Of a DNA stretch of 64,000 nucleotides, positions 27,089-35,943 are shown one piece after another. Both the position numbers and the translations under genes were made by a program. Within the stretch, counting starts at the first letter, position 1. Each line of letters starts with the position of its first letter. Source of the stretch: Oscillospiraceae bacterium. GTDB lineage: Bacteria; Bacillota; Clostridia; Oscillospirales; Ruminococcaceae. The notes below the pieces were generated by a model that worked only from the letters and a program-made list of their open reading frames with translations, had not been told where the DNA came from and did no database searches. The stretch spans positions 105,643 to 169,642 of the forward strand of contig JAFWQJ010000033.1 of assembly GCA_017545185.1 (NCBI GenBank). Reading direction: 5' to 3'.

Positions 27089-28000
27089 GTGAGAAAGGGA
27101 GCCGGAATCATCATTGCCGCGCTGGGAATGCTGCAGGCAATGCCGCTCGCCGCACAGGCAGCGGAAGCGGACTGCACCGTCGAGGTGACAGTCAGAACGG
27201 AGGAAACCGTCCTGAACAGGGCGGAGGTATCCGTCGGGGATGAAAACGGGGACGGCCGGATGACCGTTGAGGATGTGCTGATCGCAGCACATGAAAAGTA
27301 TTATGAAGGCGGCGCGGAGGCCGGATATCAGCGCTCCTGTGCGGATGCACCGGAGGTCTCGAAGATCTGGGGCGTGCGCGGCCGCTATATCAGTTTTATT
27401 CTGGATGCCGAGGGCAATGAAAAGACCGGTGCCCCGGCGGACGGCGACAAGATCAGCGTGCTGCTGCAGGACGGGGCGAAGGATTCCTACCGGTTCCGGC
27501 ACGGCCCGCTGCACCAGATCCCGGTCGGTGAGCATGTCAATCTCAAGCTGGTTCACCGCCGCAGTGAGAACGGCCGGGATGAGCCGGTCAGCGATGCGGT
27601 CATTCTGATCGACGGCAGACGCACGGCGATCCGGACGGATGAAAAGGGATTTGCGGCAGTTTCGTTCCGTGATCCCGGCGTACATACGCTGAGTGCCAAG
27701 CTGAACGGCAGCGTTTTGCTGGAGCAGAACGAGGAGATCACGGTGGTGGAGCGGAACGAGGAAACAGACGCCGTTCAGAACGGGCAGACCGCTCAAACGG
27801 AGACCACGCCGGCCGGCACGGAGGCAGATAACGGTACGGCGACCGTTTCCGGTGTACTCGGTACGACGGTGAGCGCAGCGCTCACGAAGCTGGCGGGCGT
27901 CAGTGCGGGAGAATCCGCACCGCTGGCAGCCTTCTGCGGTGCAGGCGCTGTCGCGATCGCAGCCGCCCTGATCTGCAGCTGCAAAAAAAGCGGCGAATGA
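27089..28000 (+). CDS. Secreted, membrane-tethered protein with EF-hand-like motif
   Basis: 303 aa, GTG start with AGAGGA 8 nt upstream. Signal peptide (residues 1-24), then D-E-N-G-D-G-R-M-T-V-E-D, a calcium-loop or dockerin-like motif. That region resembles one seen in Clostridia surface proteins (A-H-E-K-Y-Y followed by K-I-W-G-V). A middle beta domain (about 145-225) resembles a Cna-B/transthyretin-type fold. A Thr/Glu linker and a C-terminal hydrophobic helix with a Lys tail follow. No LPxTG is seen, so it is probably membrane-tethered. Function unknown. Confidence 0.7.
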   Translation: MRKGAGIIIAALGMLQAMPLAAQAAEADCTVEVTVRTEETVLNRAEVSVGDENGDGRMTVEDVLIAAHEKYYEGGAEAGYQRSCADAPEVSKIWGVRGRYISFILDAEGNEKTGAPADGDKISVLLQDGAKDSYRFRHGPLHQIPVGEHVNLKLVHRRSENGRDEPVSDAVILIDGRRTAIRTDEKGFAAVSFRDPGVHTLSAKLNGSVLLEQNEEITVVERNEETDAVQNGQTAQTETTPAGTEADNGTATVSGVLGTTVSAALTKLAGVSAGESAPLAAFCGAGAVAIAAALICSCKKSGE

Positions 28001-28031
28001 CAGCGGCCGGAATCCCATGATACATGAAAAG

Positions 28032-28062
28032 AGCGCTGAGCGGAAACGGTCAGCGCTTTTTA
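28032..28062 (+). terminator. Rho-independent terminator
   Basis: AGCGCTGA (28032-28039) pairs with TCAGCGCT (28050-28057) and is followed by a T run. Confidence 0.88.
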
Positions 28063-28110
28063 TATGCCGGAAGGAATACAGTCCGGCGCACATCAGTTGA
28101 TACGAATAAC

Positions 28111-28140
28111 ACGGGCACCGACGGATTTGTCAGTGCCCGT
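28111..28140. terminator. Hairpin between convergent genes
   Basis: ACGGGCAC (28111-28118) pairs with GTGCCCGT (28133-28140). It lies between the secreted-protein gene and serS and may back up termination. Nothing else was seen from 28145 to 28235. Confidence 0.5.
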
Positions 28141-28235
28141 TTGTCATGTTCGGTTGTACCCGCGGCGTGTACTGTAAAAATTTGGAGAGCTTCGCTTACC
28201 GCCTCCGGAGGGAAATGCCTGCGGGCGCTGCCCGC

Positions 28236-29522
28236 TTATTTTACCGGGACAAGACGCTCCTTGCCGCCCATGTACGGACGGAGCACAGCCGGGACATTGA
28301 CGGAACCGTCCGGCTGATAATGGTTCTCAAGCAGCGCGATCAGCATTCTCGGCGGCGCAACAACGGTATTGTTGAGCGTGTGCACCAGATAGGTGCCGTT
28401 CTCGCCCTTCGTGCGGATCTTCAGGCGGCGTGCCTGTGCATCACCGAGGTTCGAGCAGGAGCAGACCTCAAAATACTTCTTCTGGCGCGGGCTCCATGCC
28501 TCGATATCGCAGGACTTGACCTTGAGGTTCGCAAGGTCGCCGGAGCAGCATTCAAGCTGGCGCACCGGGATCTCCATGCTGCGGAACAGATCAACGGAAA
28601 GCTTCCACATCTTGTTGTACCAGTCCATGCTCTCCTCCGGCTTGCAGAGGACGATCATCTCCTGCTTCTCGAACTGGTGGATGCGGTAAACGCCGCGCTC
28701 CTCCAGACCGTGCGAACCGATCTCTCTGCGGAAGCACGGAGAATAGGAGGTCAAAGTCAGCGGCAGGCTGCTTTCGTCGATGATCTGATTGACAAAGCGG
28801 CCGATCATGGTATGCTCCGAGGTGCCGATCATATAGAGATCCTCGCCCTCGATCTTGTACATCATCGCTTCCATTTCCTCAAAGCTCATGACGCCCTCGA
28901 CGATGCTTCTGTGCATCATGAACGGCGGGATGACGTAGGTGAAGCCGTGCTCGATCATGAAATCTCTTGCATAGGCAAGAACAGCCTCATGCAGACGGGC
29001 GATGTCGCCGAGCAGATAGTAGAAGCCTTCGCCTGCGACGCGGCCGGCGGATTCCTTGTCCAGACCGCCCAGACGGGTCATGATATCCGCGTGATACGGG
29101 ATCTCGTAGTCCGGCACCTTCGGCTCACCGAAGCGCTCGACCTCGACGTTCTCACTGTCGTCTTTGCCGATCGGCACGGACGGGTCAATGATCTGCGGGA
29201 TCGTTTTCATGATCTGGTCAAGACGGGCGGTCGCCTCTGCAAGAATGGTCTCCTGCTCCTTGACGGTCACGGCGTTCTGCTTGACCTGACGGCCGATCGC
29301 CTCAGCCTCCTCGATTTTGCCTTCCTTGCGCAGCTTCGCGGATTCCGCAGACAGCTTGTTGCGCTGTGCGCGGAGATCCTCGGAAATGTGCTTGGCCTCG
29401 AGCTGCTTTGCGTAGAGGTCAGCTGCCTCGTCTACGAGCGGGAGCTTGTCCTCCTGAAATTTTTTGCGGATATTCTCTTTCACCGCATCCTTATTGTTGA
29501 TGAGAAATTTGATATCAAGCAT
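28236..29522 (-). CDS. serS: Seryl-tRNA synthetase
   Basis: 428 aa, standard length. The N-terminal long coiled-coil arm (about residues 25-105) binds the tRNA variable arm. The class II core follows, with motif 2 (P-C-F-R-R-E-I-G-S-H-G) and motif 3 (N-N-T-V-V-A-P-P-R-M-L-I-A-L-L-E). It charges tRNA-Ser with serine. It stands alone, with a good promoter at 29575-29603. Confidence 0.97.
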   Translation of the reverse strand: MLDIKFLINNKDAVKENIRKKFQEDKLPLVDEAADLYAKQLEAKHISEDLRAQRNKLSAESAKLRKEGKIEEAEAIGRQVKQNAVTVKEQETILAEATARLDQIMKTIPQIIDPSVPIGKDDSENVEVERFGEPKVPDYEIPYHADIMTRLGGLDKESAGRVAGEGFYYLLGDIARLHEAVLAYARDFMIEHGFTYVIPPFMMHRSIVEGVMSFEEMEAMMYKIEGEDLYMIGTSEHTMIGRFVNQIIDESSLPLTLTSYSPCFRREIGSHGLEERGVYRIHQFEKQEMIVLCKPEESMDWYNKMWKLSVDLFRSMEIPVRQLECCSGDLANLKVKSCDIEAWSPRQKKYFEVCSCSNLGDAQARRLKIRTKGENGTYLVHTLNNTVVAPPRMLIALLENHYQPDGSVNVPAVLRPYMGGKERLVPVK

Positions 29523-29574
29523 GATCGTTCTCCTCTTTCAGAATCGCATTCCGGGATATCCGGATATCCAATTT

Positions 29575-29603
29575 ATTATAGCACAGATTGCGGTTTCCGT
29601 CAA
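29575..29603 (-). promoter_or_regulatory. serS promoter
   Basis: On the minus strand TTGACG (29603-29598), 17-nt spacer, TATAAT (29580-29575). No T-box leader is apparent in the ~50-nt 5' UTR. Confidence 0.8.
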
Positions 29604-29721
29604 GAGGAAGCGGCGGAAAACCCGCGGCAGATCCCTTTTCAGCCGGTCTGTTATCCTTCTGCCGAACAGCAGATCGTGAAAAGTTCTGACATGCATTGTA
29701 TTTTTTACCGAACTGTGATAT

Positions 29722-29759
29722 AATAAAATTGCCTGCGAAGAACAATCCCCGCAGGCAAT
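29722..29759 (-). terminator. Rho-independent terminator
   Basis: On the minus strand ATTGCCTGC (29759-29751) pairs with GCAGGCAAT (29736-29728), followed by TTTATT. It ends the lipoprotein gene at 29772. Confidence 0.8.
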
Positions 29760-29771
29760 CCGTTTTCTTCA

Positions 29772-30797
29772 TCACTGAAAATCGTAGCGTTCGATCGTCC
29801 AGTTCATGCCGTCGAACTTAAAATACGCGATCCCCCTGCCGTCAAGCTGGTTGGAATCTTTGGTCGTCGCCGTGAACGAGTTGTCCGTCTGATCGGTGAT
29901 CGTGACGCCGTGACCGGTCTCAAAGGTATGGAAACCGTGTGCGCCGGAGGTCAGGATATAGCTGTCCTCACGGAAGCAGTCATCCAGCATGGCCTTCCAG
30001 TGCGTATATTCGGTGCCGGAAACGGTTTCCTCCAGCAGCCGCTCGAACGCAGCCTTTCCGAGGCTGTTGATCGCAAAGCGCTCATCCGTCACCAGCGTAT
30101 AGGTATCATTGCCTTCGGTCACGGTTCTGGCCGGGTCTGTCTCCAGATCGCCGCCGCCGCCGGACATGCTCTTCATCAGGAAGGTCAGGTTGTTCATCTT
30201 TTCGGCAGCGACATCTTCCAGGCTGACGCGGACGAACTGTGTTTCGCCGTCCTGACCGGAGCTGATGCGGTTGACAGGCTGCTCGCCGCAGGCAAAGGAG
30301 ATCCACGGGGTGCTCTCATTGTCACAGAAGGCATACCAGTAGGAGACGGAGCCGTCCGGATGCTCCTCCGGATCAATGCGCACCTTGCCGAGGCGTGTGC
30401 CGCCTGCTGCATACCGCATGATGACCGAGCCGTCTTTCCGGACGGTCAGGGTGTTGTTCCTGTTGCCGAAGGTTCCCGGCAGCGACCATTCCCCGACGAG
30501 ATCGTCCGCGGAATACGGGCATTCTGCGGCGGGCGCGGTCGTTGTCGCCGGTGCTGCGGTTGTCTGTGCGGCAGCGGTCTGTGCAGCGGCTGTTTCTGCT
30601 GCTGCGGTCACAGCGTTCACAGCGGTTTCGGTGACGGTCGTCACAGCGGCTGCCGTTTCAGCTGCTGTCGTTTCGGCTGCGGCGGTTGTCACCGTATCAG
30701 CCGGGATATTGACATTGATCTGGACGGGATCCGAGCCGCAGCCCGTGAACAGAACGCCGATCATTGCGGCAGTAAGAATCATCATTTGCTTTTTCAT
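29772..30797 (-). CDS. Lipoprotein with shared G-x-W/HPDGS domain
   Basis: 341 aa from ATG 30797 with AAAGGAG upstream. Lipobox L-F-T-G-C (Cys 20) predicts an outer-face lipid anchor. A Thr/Ala linker of about 65 residues follows, then a domain with V-G-E-W, R-K-D-G-S-V, E-E-H-P-D-G-S and Y-A-F-C-D-N. The same pattern recurs in the secreted proteins at 34348, 35944 and 37493. A second, unrecognised domain makes up the last ~120 residues. It is transcribed from one of five promoters sharing an ATTACA-N4-TGTAAT operator. I do not know its function. Confidence 0.75.
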   Translation of the reverse strand: MKKQMMILTAAMIGVLFTGCGSDPVQINVNIPADTVTTAAAETTAAETAAAVTTVTETAVNAVTAAAETAAAQTAAAQTTAAPATTTAPAAECPYSADDLVGEWSLPGTFGNRNNTLTVRKDGSVIMRYAAGGTRLGKVRIDPEEHPDGSVSYWYAFCDNESTPWISFACGEQPVNRISSGQDGETQFVRVSLEDVAAEKMNNLTFLMKSMSGGGGDLETDPARTVTEGNDTYTLVTDERFAINSLGKAAFERLLEETVSGTEYTHWKAMLDDCFREDSYILTSGAHGFHTFETGHGVTITDQTDNSFTATTKDSNQLDGRGIAYFKFDGMNWTIERYDFQ

Positions 30798-30843
30798 TAT
30801 TATCTTCTCCTTTGTGTTTCGTTCAACTCTCGCTGACGGTCTT

Positions 30844-30892
30844 ATAATAGCACATTTTCTGCTGTCTGCGTGCAGAATTACAAAATTGTAAT
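30844..30892 (-). promoter_or_regulatory. Operator plus promoter for the lipoprotein gene
   Basis: The inverted repeat ATTACAATTTTGTAAT (30892-30877, minus strand) is followed after exactly 27 nt by TATTAT (30849-30844). There is no consensus -35, consistent with activator dependence. It starts just past the histidine kinase stop. Confidence 0.78.
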
Positions 30893-30896
30893 CAGG

Positions 30897-32456
30897 TCAT
30901 TGCCGGAACATCTGCTCGATCGGGTTTTCGCCGGTATCGGCGGCATGTTCCGCGGCGAGCGGCAGCGTAAAGGTGAACGCGGTGCCCTTGCCCTGTTCGC
31001 TCTCGACATTTATGGTGCCGCCGTGCGATTCCACGATGAATCTGACGATAAACAGCCCGAGCCCCGTGCCGGTTTCGGAATGCTTGCCCTTATAGTACCG
31101 CTCCCAGATATGGGGCAGGTCCTCCGGCGAAATGCCGCAGCCGGTATCCCTGACGGTAACCGTTACGGTCTCGGCATCGGCTTCCGCCTTGATGAGCACC
31201 GTGCCGTCCTTGGTATGCTTGAGCGCATTGGAGATCAGATTGACGAACACGCGCTGCAAACGGGTGCCGTCCGCATCGACCTTCGGCAGGTCAAGCGGGA
31301 TGCGCAGGATGAGGCGGTTGTTGTTCTTGTTCAGCACCGCAAAATAGGTCTCGACCGTTTTGCGCACCAGCGCATCCAGATCGCAGGGGGCTTTTTCGAG
31401 CACCATTCTGCCTTCCTCTATGCGCGTCGCATCGAGGATCTGCGTGACCATGAGCGCCATGCGGTTCGCCTCTGACGAAATGCGCCGGAGCTTGCTCTGC
31501 ACGGTCGATTGTTCGCCGCCGTTCATGAGGTCGAGCTCTGCGTCCTGCGCATAGCCGGACATTGCGGCAAGCGGTGTTTTCAGCTCGTGCGAGGCATCCG
31601 AGAGGAATGTCGTTTTCATCTCGTTGACCTGCACCAGCATGTCATGCTCGGAGACGACCGGGTCTGCGATCTTCTTGGAAAGGATCGCGGAGATCAGCAG
31701 AAACAGCGCAAATACGCAGATAACCGATATAACCATCATGTACATATACTTCCGGAACAGGCTGTCCATATTGTTCAGCAGGGCTTCGGTCTGCTGATCG
31801 GCCGTTTCTTTGAGCGGCTCGACCCAGCCGCTGACATTCTTCATGAGCACGCCGAAGCAGAGGTTCTCTCCGGAATAATTCAGCAGATTGTCCCACGCGA
31901 TGACATACCCTGCGCCGTCTTTGGTATAGGAACCGCAGGGCTGCTCCATGCAGGCATCCAGCCAGCCGGCAAAATCGGACTGATCCCCGTAATATTCCGG
32001 ATGCTCCGCGGCCGCCTGACCGAATGCGGCTGCCGCATCCTGCATCAGGACTTCCGCATCGCCGTCGGCAAACATCTGATAGCTGCACAGCTCCCCGCCG
32101 TCATACAGAAAGAATACATCGGCGCTGCTGAAATAGGTGATCGCCTGATCGTGCAGGTTCTCACGGCGTTCCGCTGCATTCATGTCATACTGATACAGCA
32201 GCAGCGACATCTCTCTGCCGAAATCATGCAGGTATTGCTGCTGCGCGGCCAGAAACTGCTGATAATACGCATCGGAGACCGCGGAAACGGTCTGACCGGC
32301 CAGCGCACCGGAATACAGATTGACATTCACCGATGCCTGCTGATAGATCATATTAAAGATCAGCGTGCAGATGCCGAGCACGGCGATCAGGCACGAGATC
32401 AGTGCAATCAATAGCTTTCGCCGCAGCAAAAGGCTTTTTGATTGTTCTTTCTCCAA
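30897..32456 (-). CDS. Sensor histidine kinase with large extracellular domain
   Basis: 519 aa if it starts at TTG 32456, chosen because AAGGGAG lies 8 nt upstream; GTG 32474 would almost coincide with the predicted transcription start. TM1 about residues 13-38, an extracellular sensor of about 200 residues, TM2 about 240-262. HisKA has D-A-S-H-E-L-K-T-P-L, and HATPase has N-A-L-K-H-T, D-T-G-C-G-I and G-T-G-L-G-L-F-I-V. It is divergent from its likely partner regulator at 32550. Both genes flank an ATTACG-N4-TGTAAT element. The regulon it appears to control surrounds it. The ligand is unknown. Confidence 0.9.
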   Translation of the reverse strand: MEKEQSKSLLLRRKLLIALISCLIAVLGICTLIFNMIYQQASVNVNLYSGALAGQTVSAVSDAYYQQFLAAQQQYLHDFGREMSLLLYQYDMNAAERRENLHDQAITYFSSADVFFLYDGGELCSYQMFADGDAEVLMQDAAAAFGQAAAEHPEYYGDQSDFAGWLDACMEQPCGSYTKDGAGYVIAWDNLLNYSGENLCFGVLMKNVSGWVEPLKETADQQTEALLNNMDSLFRKYMYMMVISVICVFALFLLISAILSKKIADPVVSEHDMLVQVNEMKTTFLSDASHELKTPLAAMSGYAQDAELDLMNGGEQSTVQSKLRRISSEANRMALMVTQILDATRIEEGRMVLEKAPCDLDALVRKTVETYFAVLNKNNNRLILRIPLDLPKVDADGTRLQRVFVNLISNALKHTKDGTVLIKAEADAETVTVTVRDTGCGISPEDLPHIWERYYKGKHSETGTGLGLFIVRFIVESHGGTINVESEQGKGTAFTFTLPLAAEHAADTGENPIEQMFRQ

Positions 32457-32487
32457 GAAACTCACTCCCTTCACGGACTGTGAGTCT

Positions 32488-32536
32488 ATTATACCATATT
32501 TTTACCGGAAATCAAACAGAATTACGATTTTGTAAT
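32488..32536 (-). promoter_or_regulatory. Operator plus promoter for the histidine kinase
   Basis: The inverted repeat (ATTACAAAATCGTAAT on the minus strand, 32536-32521) lies exactly 27 nt before TATAAT (32493-32488). On the plus strand the same element ends 13 nt before the response-regulator start codon. There it may contain a TACGAT -10 (32523-32528) spaced 17 nt from TTTTAC (32500-32505). Confidence 0.75.
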
Positions 32537-32549
32537 CACGGAGGTTGTT

Positions 32550-33236
32550 ATGGCTCATATTTTGCTTGTCGAGGACGATACCGACATCATGCGGATCAAT
32601 CAGAGCTTTCTGGAAAAAGAGGGCTATGACGTACACTGTGCGGATTCGGTGCAGCAGGCGGCGTTCCTGCTGGAGGAATGCGTGCCCGATCTGGTGCTGC
32701 TGGACGTCATGCTGCCGGACGGCGACGGCATGGACTTCTGCAGGATCCTGCGGCAGAAAACGCAGGCGCCGGTCATCTTCCTGACCGCCCGCGACGAAAA
32801 CGACGATGTCATCAAGGGCTTCCGCAGCGGCGGCGATGACTATATTACAAAGCCCTACGATCTGAATGTGCTGAAAGCGCGCATCGAGGCGCAGCTCAGA
32901 CGCAATGCAAAGCCCGAGGCGCAGCATCCGCGCATTGAGCTGCCGGATCTCATCATCGACCTGTTTTCCGGCACGGCGGAGCTGGACGGCAATGAATGCT
33001 CCCTGCCGCAGCGCGAACTGCAGATCCTCTATCTGCTGGCATCACGGCTCGGCTCGCGCATCAGCTATCATGAGATCTATGAGAAGATCTACGGCTGCGA
33101 CGTCGAGGACAGCAAGAACACGATCCGCGTCAATATGTCGCGCCTGAAAAAGCATCTTGCCATGGACGACATGAGTACCTACGAGATCGCTTCGACCGCG
33201 GACGGGGAATATGTCCTGCGCAGAGTGATCTTCTGA
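32550..33236 (+). CDS. OmpR-family response regulator
   Basis: 228 aa with GGAGG 6 nt before ATG. Receiver: E-D-D pocket, phospho-Asp in V-L-L-D-V-M-L-P (about residue 52), K-P-Y-D. The winged helix contains S-K-N-T-I-R-V-N-M-S-R-L-K-K, the expected recognition region. It is divergent from the kinase gene. Inference: it binds the ATTACA-N4-TGTAAT repeats found before the kinase and before four secreted-protein units. OmpR-type regulators more often use direct repeats, so binding an inverted repeat needs proof. Confidence 0.93.
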   Translation: MAHILLVEDDTDIMRINQSFLEKEGYDVHCADSVQQAAFLLEECVPDLVLLDVMLPDGDGMDFCRILRQKTQAPVIFLTARDENDDVIKGFRSGGDDYITKPYDLNVLKARIEAQLRRNAKPEAQHPRIELPDLIIDLFSGTAELDGNECSLPQRELQILYLLASRLGSRISYHEIYEKIYGCDVEDSKNTIRVNMSRLKKHLAMDDMSTYEIASTADGEYVLRRVIF

Positions 33237-33240
33237 TGCA

Positions 33241-33289
33241 ATTACAATTCTGTAATTCAGCGCCGGAACGCATCATGATCTGGTATAAT
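33241..33289 (+). promoter_or_regulatory. Operator plus promoter for the DUF3298 lipoprotein operon
   Basis: ATTACAATTCTGTAAT (33241-33256), 27 nt, TATAAT (33284-33289). There is no -35 match. Confidence 0.8.
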
Positions 33290-33343
33290 GATACTGTCAG
33301 AAAGAACTGACCTTGAATTTCAAATAAGAAAGGGTATATCATT

Positions 33344-34324
33344 ATGAAAAAGCAGATCATTGCAGCAGTAATCCTGAGTGCCGCCGTTTGCCTGACCGGC
33401 TGCGGTGCCGATATCAGCATCACAACAGGGCAGCAGGCAGGCATGTCCGTATCCACGGCAGCCGTATCCGAAACAGCAGCCGTTACAGCCTGCACCACAG
33501 AAACGGAAGCAGCAGACTCTGAAGCTGCCGCAGAAACCGCACCTGCGCCGATCGCGGACATGACGGCACCGGCGGAAACAGCATCCGCACCGGCCTCTGC
33601 GCCGGCAGCCGCGGCGGAAAAGCCGGCTGTCACCGTGACGGATTCCGTCACAAAGGCAGCATATCAGGATCCGGACACGCAGCTTTATTTTGTCTATGAC
33701 TGCACGCTGCCGTATTTTGAATGCAGCGATCCGGACGCAGCGACAGCAGAAAATCTCAGCGAGCTGAATGAGCAGATGCGGCAGATCATGATCGCACCGG
33801 TTCGGGAACAGGAGGCAGGCAGCCGGAAAGAGGTTGACTACGCTGCGGCGGATCAGGCGGTCACTGACAGCCCGTTCGGAAACGAGCGGATCTCGGTGAA
33901 CTATCAGATGACCTGTCAGGGAAATGCCGGCACGGTCATGATTGACACCTTCTGGTACGGCGGCGGTGCACACGGCGGAAACACGCTGAGCACATTTATG
34001 ATTGATAACCGGAATATGAAACTGATCCGGCATCTGGATGAGATCTCTGCTGCACCGGATGATTTTATCAGCTTTGCGGCGGAGTATCTTCTGACGAACT
34101 ATGCGGACAAATATGCCGGACGGGATGAATGGAATGCGGATTATCTGAAACAGGGCATGGACGGGGATGCTGCATGGTATTTTGACAACGATACCTTCTT
34201 CCTCGTTTTTCCGGAGTACGCGCTCGGTGCGTGTTATGCGGAGGGCAGACCCTGCCTGGAAATTCCGCTTGCGGACTGTCTGCCGCATCTCAGCGATTAC
34301 GGCAGGCAATTGCTGCAAAAATAA
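33344..34324 (+). CDS. Lipoprotein with DUF3298/DUF4163-like (RsiV-type) domain
   Basis: 326 aa. Lipobox L-T-G-C (Cys 22), then a Thr/Ala/Glu-rich linker (about 30-105). A C-terminal domain of about 215 residues contains W-Y-G-G-G-A-H-G-G-N, the hallmark of DUF3298. This fold is found in PdaC and in the lysozyme-binding part of the anti-sigma factor RsiV. It lacks an anti-sigma N-terminus. It shares an operon with the lipoprotein at 34348. A role in sensing or binding a wall-active enzyme is only an inference from the fold. Confidence 0.78.
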   Translation: MKKQIIAAVILSAAVCLTGCGADISITTGQQAGMSVSTAAVSETAAVTACTTETEAADSEAAAETAPAPIADMTAPAETASAPASAPAAAAEKPAVTVTDSVTKAAYQDPDTQLYFVYDCTLPYFECSDPDAATAENLSELNEQMRQIMIAPVREQEAGSRKEVDYAAADQAVTDSPFGNERISVNYQMTCQGNAGTVMIDTFWYGGGAHGGNTLSTFMIDNRNMKLIRHLDEISAAPDDFISFAAEYLLTNYADKYAGRDEWNADYLKQGMDGDAAWYFDNDTFFLVFPEYALGACYAEGRPCLEIPLADCLPHLSDYGRQLLQK

Positions 34325-34347
34325 CAAATGAAACGGGAGCGGGGAAT

Positions 34348-35721
34348 ATGAAAACGCAATGGCTCATACCGGTGATTTTCGGTGCGGCGGTCTGTCTGAC
34401 CGGCTGCGGCAGAGACAATGAACTGACTGTTCAGGAAGATGCCGTTCCGGTCGTGACGGTTGAAACGACCGCAGCTGTTCAGACAGATCATACGGACGGC
34501 ACAACAGACACAACACCGGCAAAGACCGGAACACACCCCGCGGTCACAGTCCTGCAGACCGGTACCGGCAAACCGGAAACAGCATCCGTCACAAGTCAGG
34601 CCGCAGCAGATGCTGCCGTCACAAAGGCGGCGGAAACAGCCGCGCCGCAGAAACCGGGCGGCTCCGGCAGCTCCGGCAGCGCCGTTTCACCGGAGCGGCT
34701 TTCCGGCAAATGGGAAACGGTCTCCTTTTCAAAGGATTCCGGCGCACGCGTGCCGTATGACCTTTCCGACCCGGTGCACAGAAGCTATTATGTCGGGCTG
34801 GATCTGAATGAAGCCGGGCAGTCCGCACTGACCGTCGGGACAGTGTCGCAGCCCGCATCGACTGTTCTGCACGGCAGTATACTGACGGTCACAGGCATCA
34901 GCCGGGACAATCCGCTCAGCATGGATCTCACGGTCAGCGCAGACCGGAAAAGCATGACGGCGGAGCTGATGAACGGCAGGATCATTGCGACGCTGAAGCG
35001 CATCAGCAGCGATTTTTCGCTCCGCCCGTATAAAGAGCAGGCGTCCGATGCCGATTTCAGCGCCATTGCCGGTGACTGGAGCTATCAGGAGGAGGATCCG
35101 GCGATCGAATCTGTTTTCGGTACGGTCGGGTTTGTCACGGTCCGGCCGGACGGCACATATACCTATCAGCCCGCGGACGGCGCGCCGCGGCGCAGCGGAA
35201 CGATCCGGACGGAATCCGTGGAATACGGCGAAGGAGAAATATTCTCGTATTTTGCATTTTATGAGGATGACGGCAATACCCCGTGGGTCAGTACGACTGA
35301 CGTCTTCCCGAACGGCAGGGGCTGCTTTGATCTCGGCAACGGCGGAATGATGCGGCTGTTCCCGTGGGATCTGCAGGGCAATCAGTTTGACCGCTTTGTC
35401 GGTCAGTGGCAGTCCGGCAGCTTCCGCATCCAGATCGGAAAAGAGGACGATCGCTTCACGGTGCGCTGCAAACAGACGACCGGTGCATCTGAATACAATG
35501 AATGGACATATCTCTGTGAAGGCGATCCGGCCAATACGGCGCTGAAATGCACGGGCGGCGGTACGCTTGTCCGCGTCACGGCTGCGCCGGACGACACCGA
35601 AACACGCACGGAGGTCTACAATGACGGCACGGCAGGCTTTACCATGAACGGCAGCAGTCTTTTCTGGACGGACAACAAGGAAAACGCTGCACAGCCAATG
35701 GAATTTTCGATGCCGGACTGA
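34348..35721 (+). CDS. Lipoprotein with two G-x-W/beta repeat domains
   Basis: 457 aa from ATG 34348 with GGGAG/GGGG upstream; the frame to 34231 is an overlap artefact. Lipobox L-T-G-C, a Thr-rich linker (about 30-110), then domains beginning S-G-K-W-E-T and G-D-W-S-Y-Q and a final V-G-Q-W-Q-S module. The last two modules align with the lipoprotein at 35944 (T-Y-T-Y-Q-P versus T-Y-I-Y-Q-P; R-L-F-P in both). It lies 23 nt after the DUF3298 gene in the same operon. Function unknown. Confidence 0.72.
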   Translation: MKTQWLIPVIFGAAVCLTGCGRDNELTVQEDAVPVVTVETTAAVQTDHTDGTTDTTPAKTGTHPAVTVLQTGTGKPETASVTSQAAADAAVTKAAETAAPQKPGGSGSSGSAVSPERLSGKWETVSFSKDSGARVPYDLSDPVHRSYYVGLDLNEAGQSALTVGTVSQPASTVLHGSILTVTGISRDNPLSMDLTVSADRKSMTAELMNGRIIATLKRISSDFSLRPYKEQASDADFSAIAGDWSYQEEDPAIESVFGTVGFVTVRPDGTYTYQPADGAPRRSGTIRTESVEYGEGEIFSYFAFYEDDGNTPWVSTTDVFPNGRGCFDLGNGGMMRLFPWDLQGNQFDRFVGQWQSGSFRIQIGKEDDRFTVRCKQTTGASEYNEWTYLCEGDPANTALKCTGGGTLVRVTAAPDDTETRTEVYNDGTAGFTMNGSSLFWTDNKENAAQPMEFSMPD

Positions 35722-35743
35722 GCAGATATCCCGCAGATCAAAA

Positions 35744-35775
35744 CAGGCAGTCTTTCTGGCTGCCTGCTTTTTTTG
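35744..35775 (+). terminator. Rho-independent terminator
   Basis: CAGGCAG (35744-35750) pairs with CTGCCTG (35760-35766), followed by a run of T. It is nearly identical to the terminator at 37301-37332, including bases beyond the T run. Confidence 0.88.
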
Positions 35776-35825
35776 CGCTGATACGAAGAAAACGCGTGCT
35801 GTCCTGAAACGGTCTGCACGCCGCA

Positions 35826-35874
35826 ATTACAATTCTGTAATTCTGTGCACAAAAGCCTTTTCATCTGCTATAAT
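35826..35874 (+). promoter_or_regulatory. Operator plus promoter for the SH3b lipoprotein
   Basis: ATTACAATTCTGTAAT (35826-35841), 27 nt, TATAAT (35869-35874). The operator is identical to the one at 33241. Confidence 0.8.
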
Positions 35875-35943
35875 GGCATTGTCAGCAGGAGGAAGCCCCC
35901 CGAACAATAAACAATCACCTGTGAATGAAAAGGAGAATGAATC

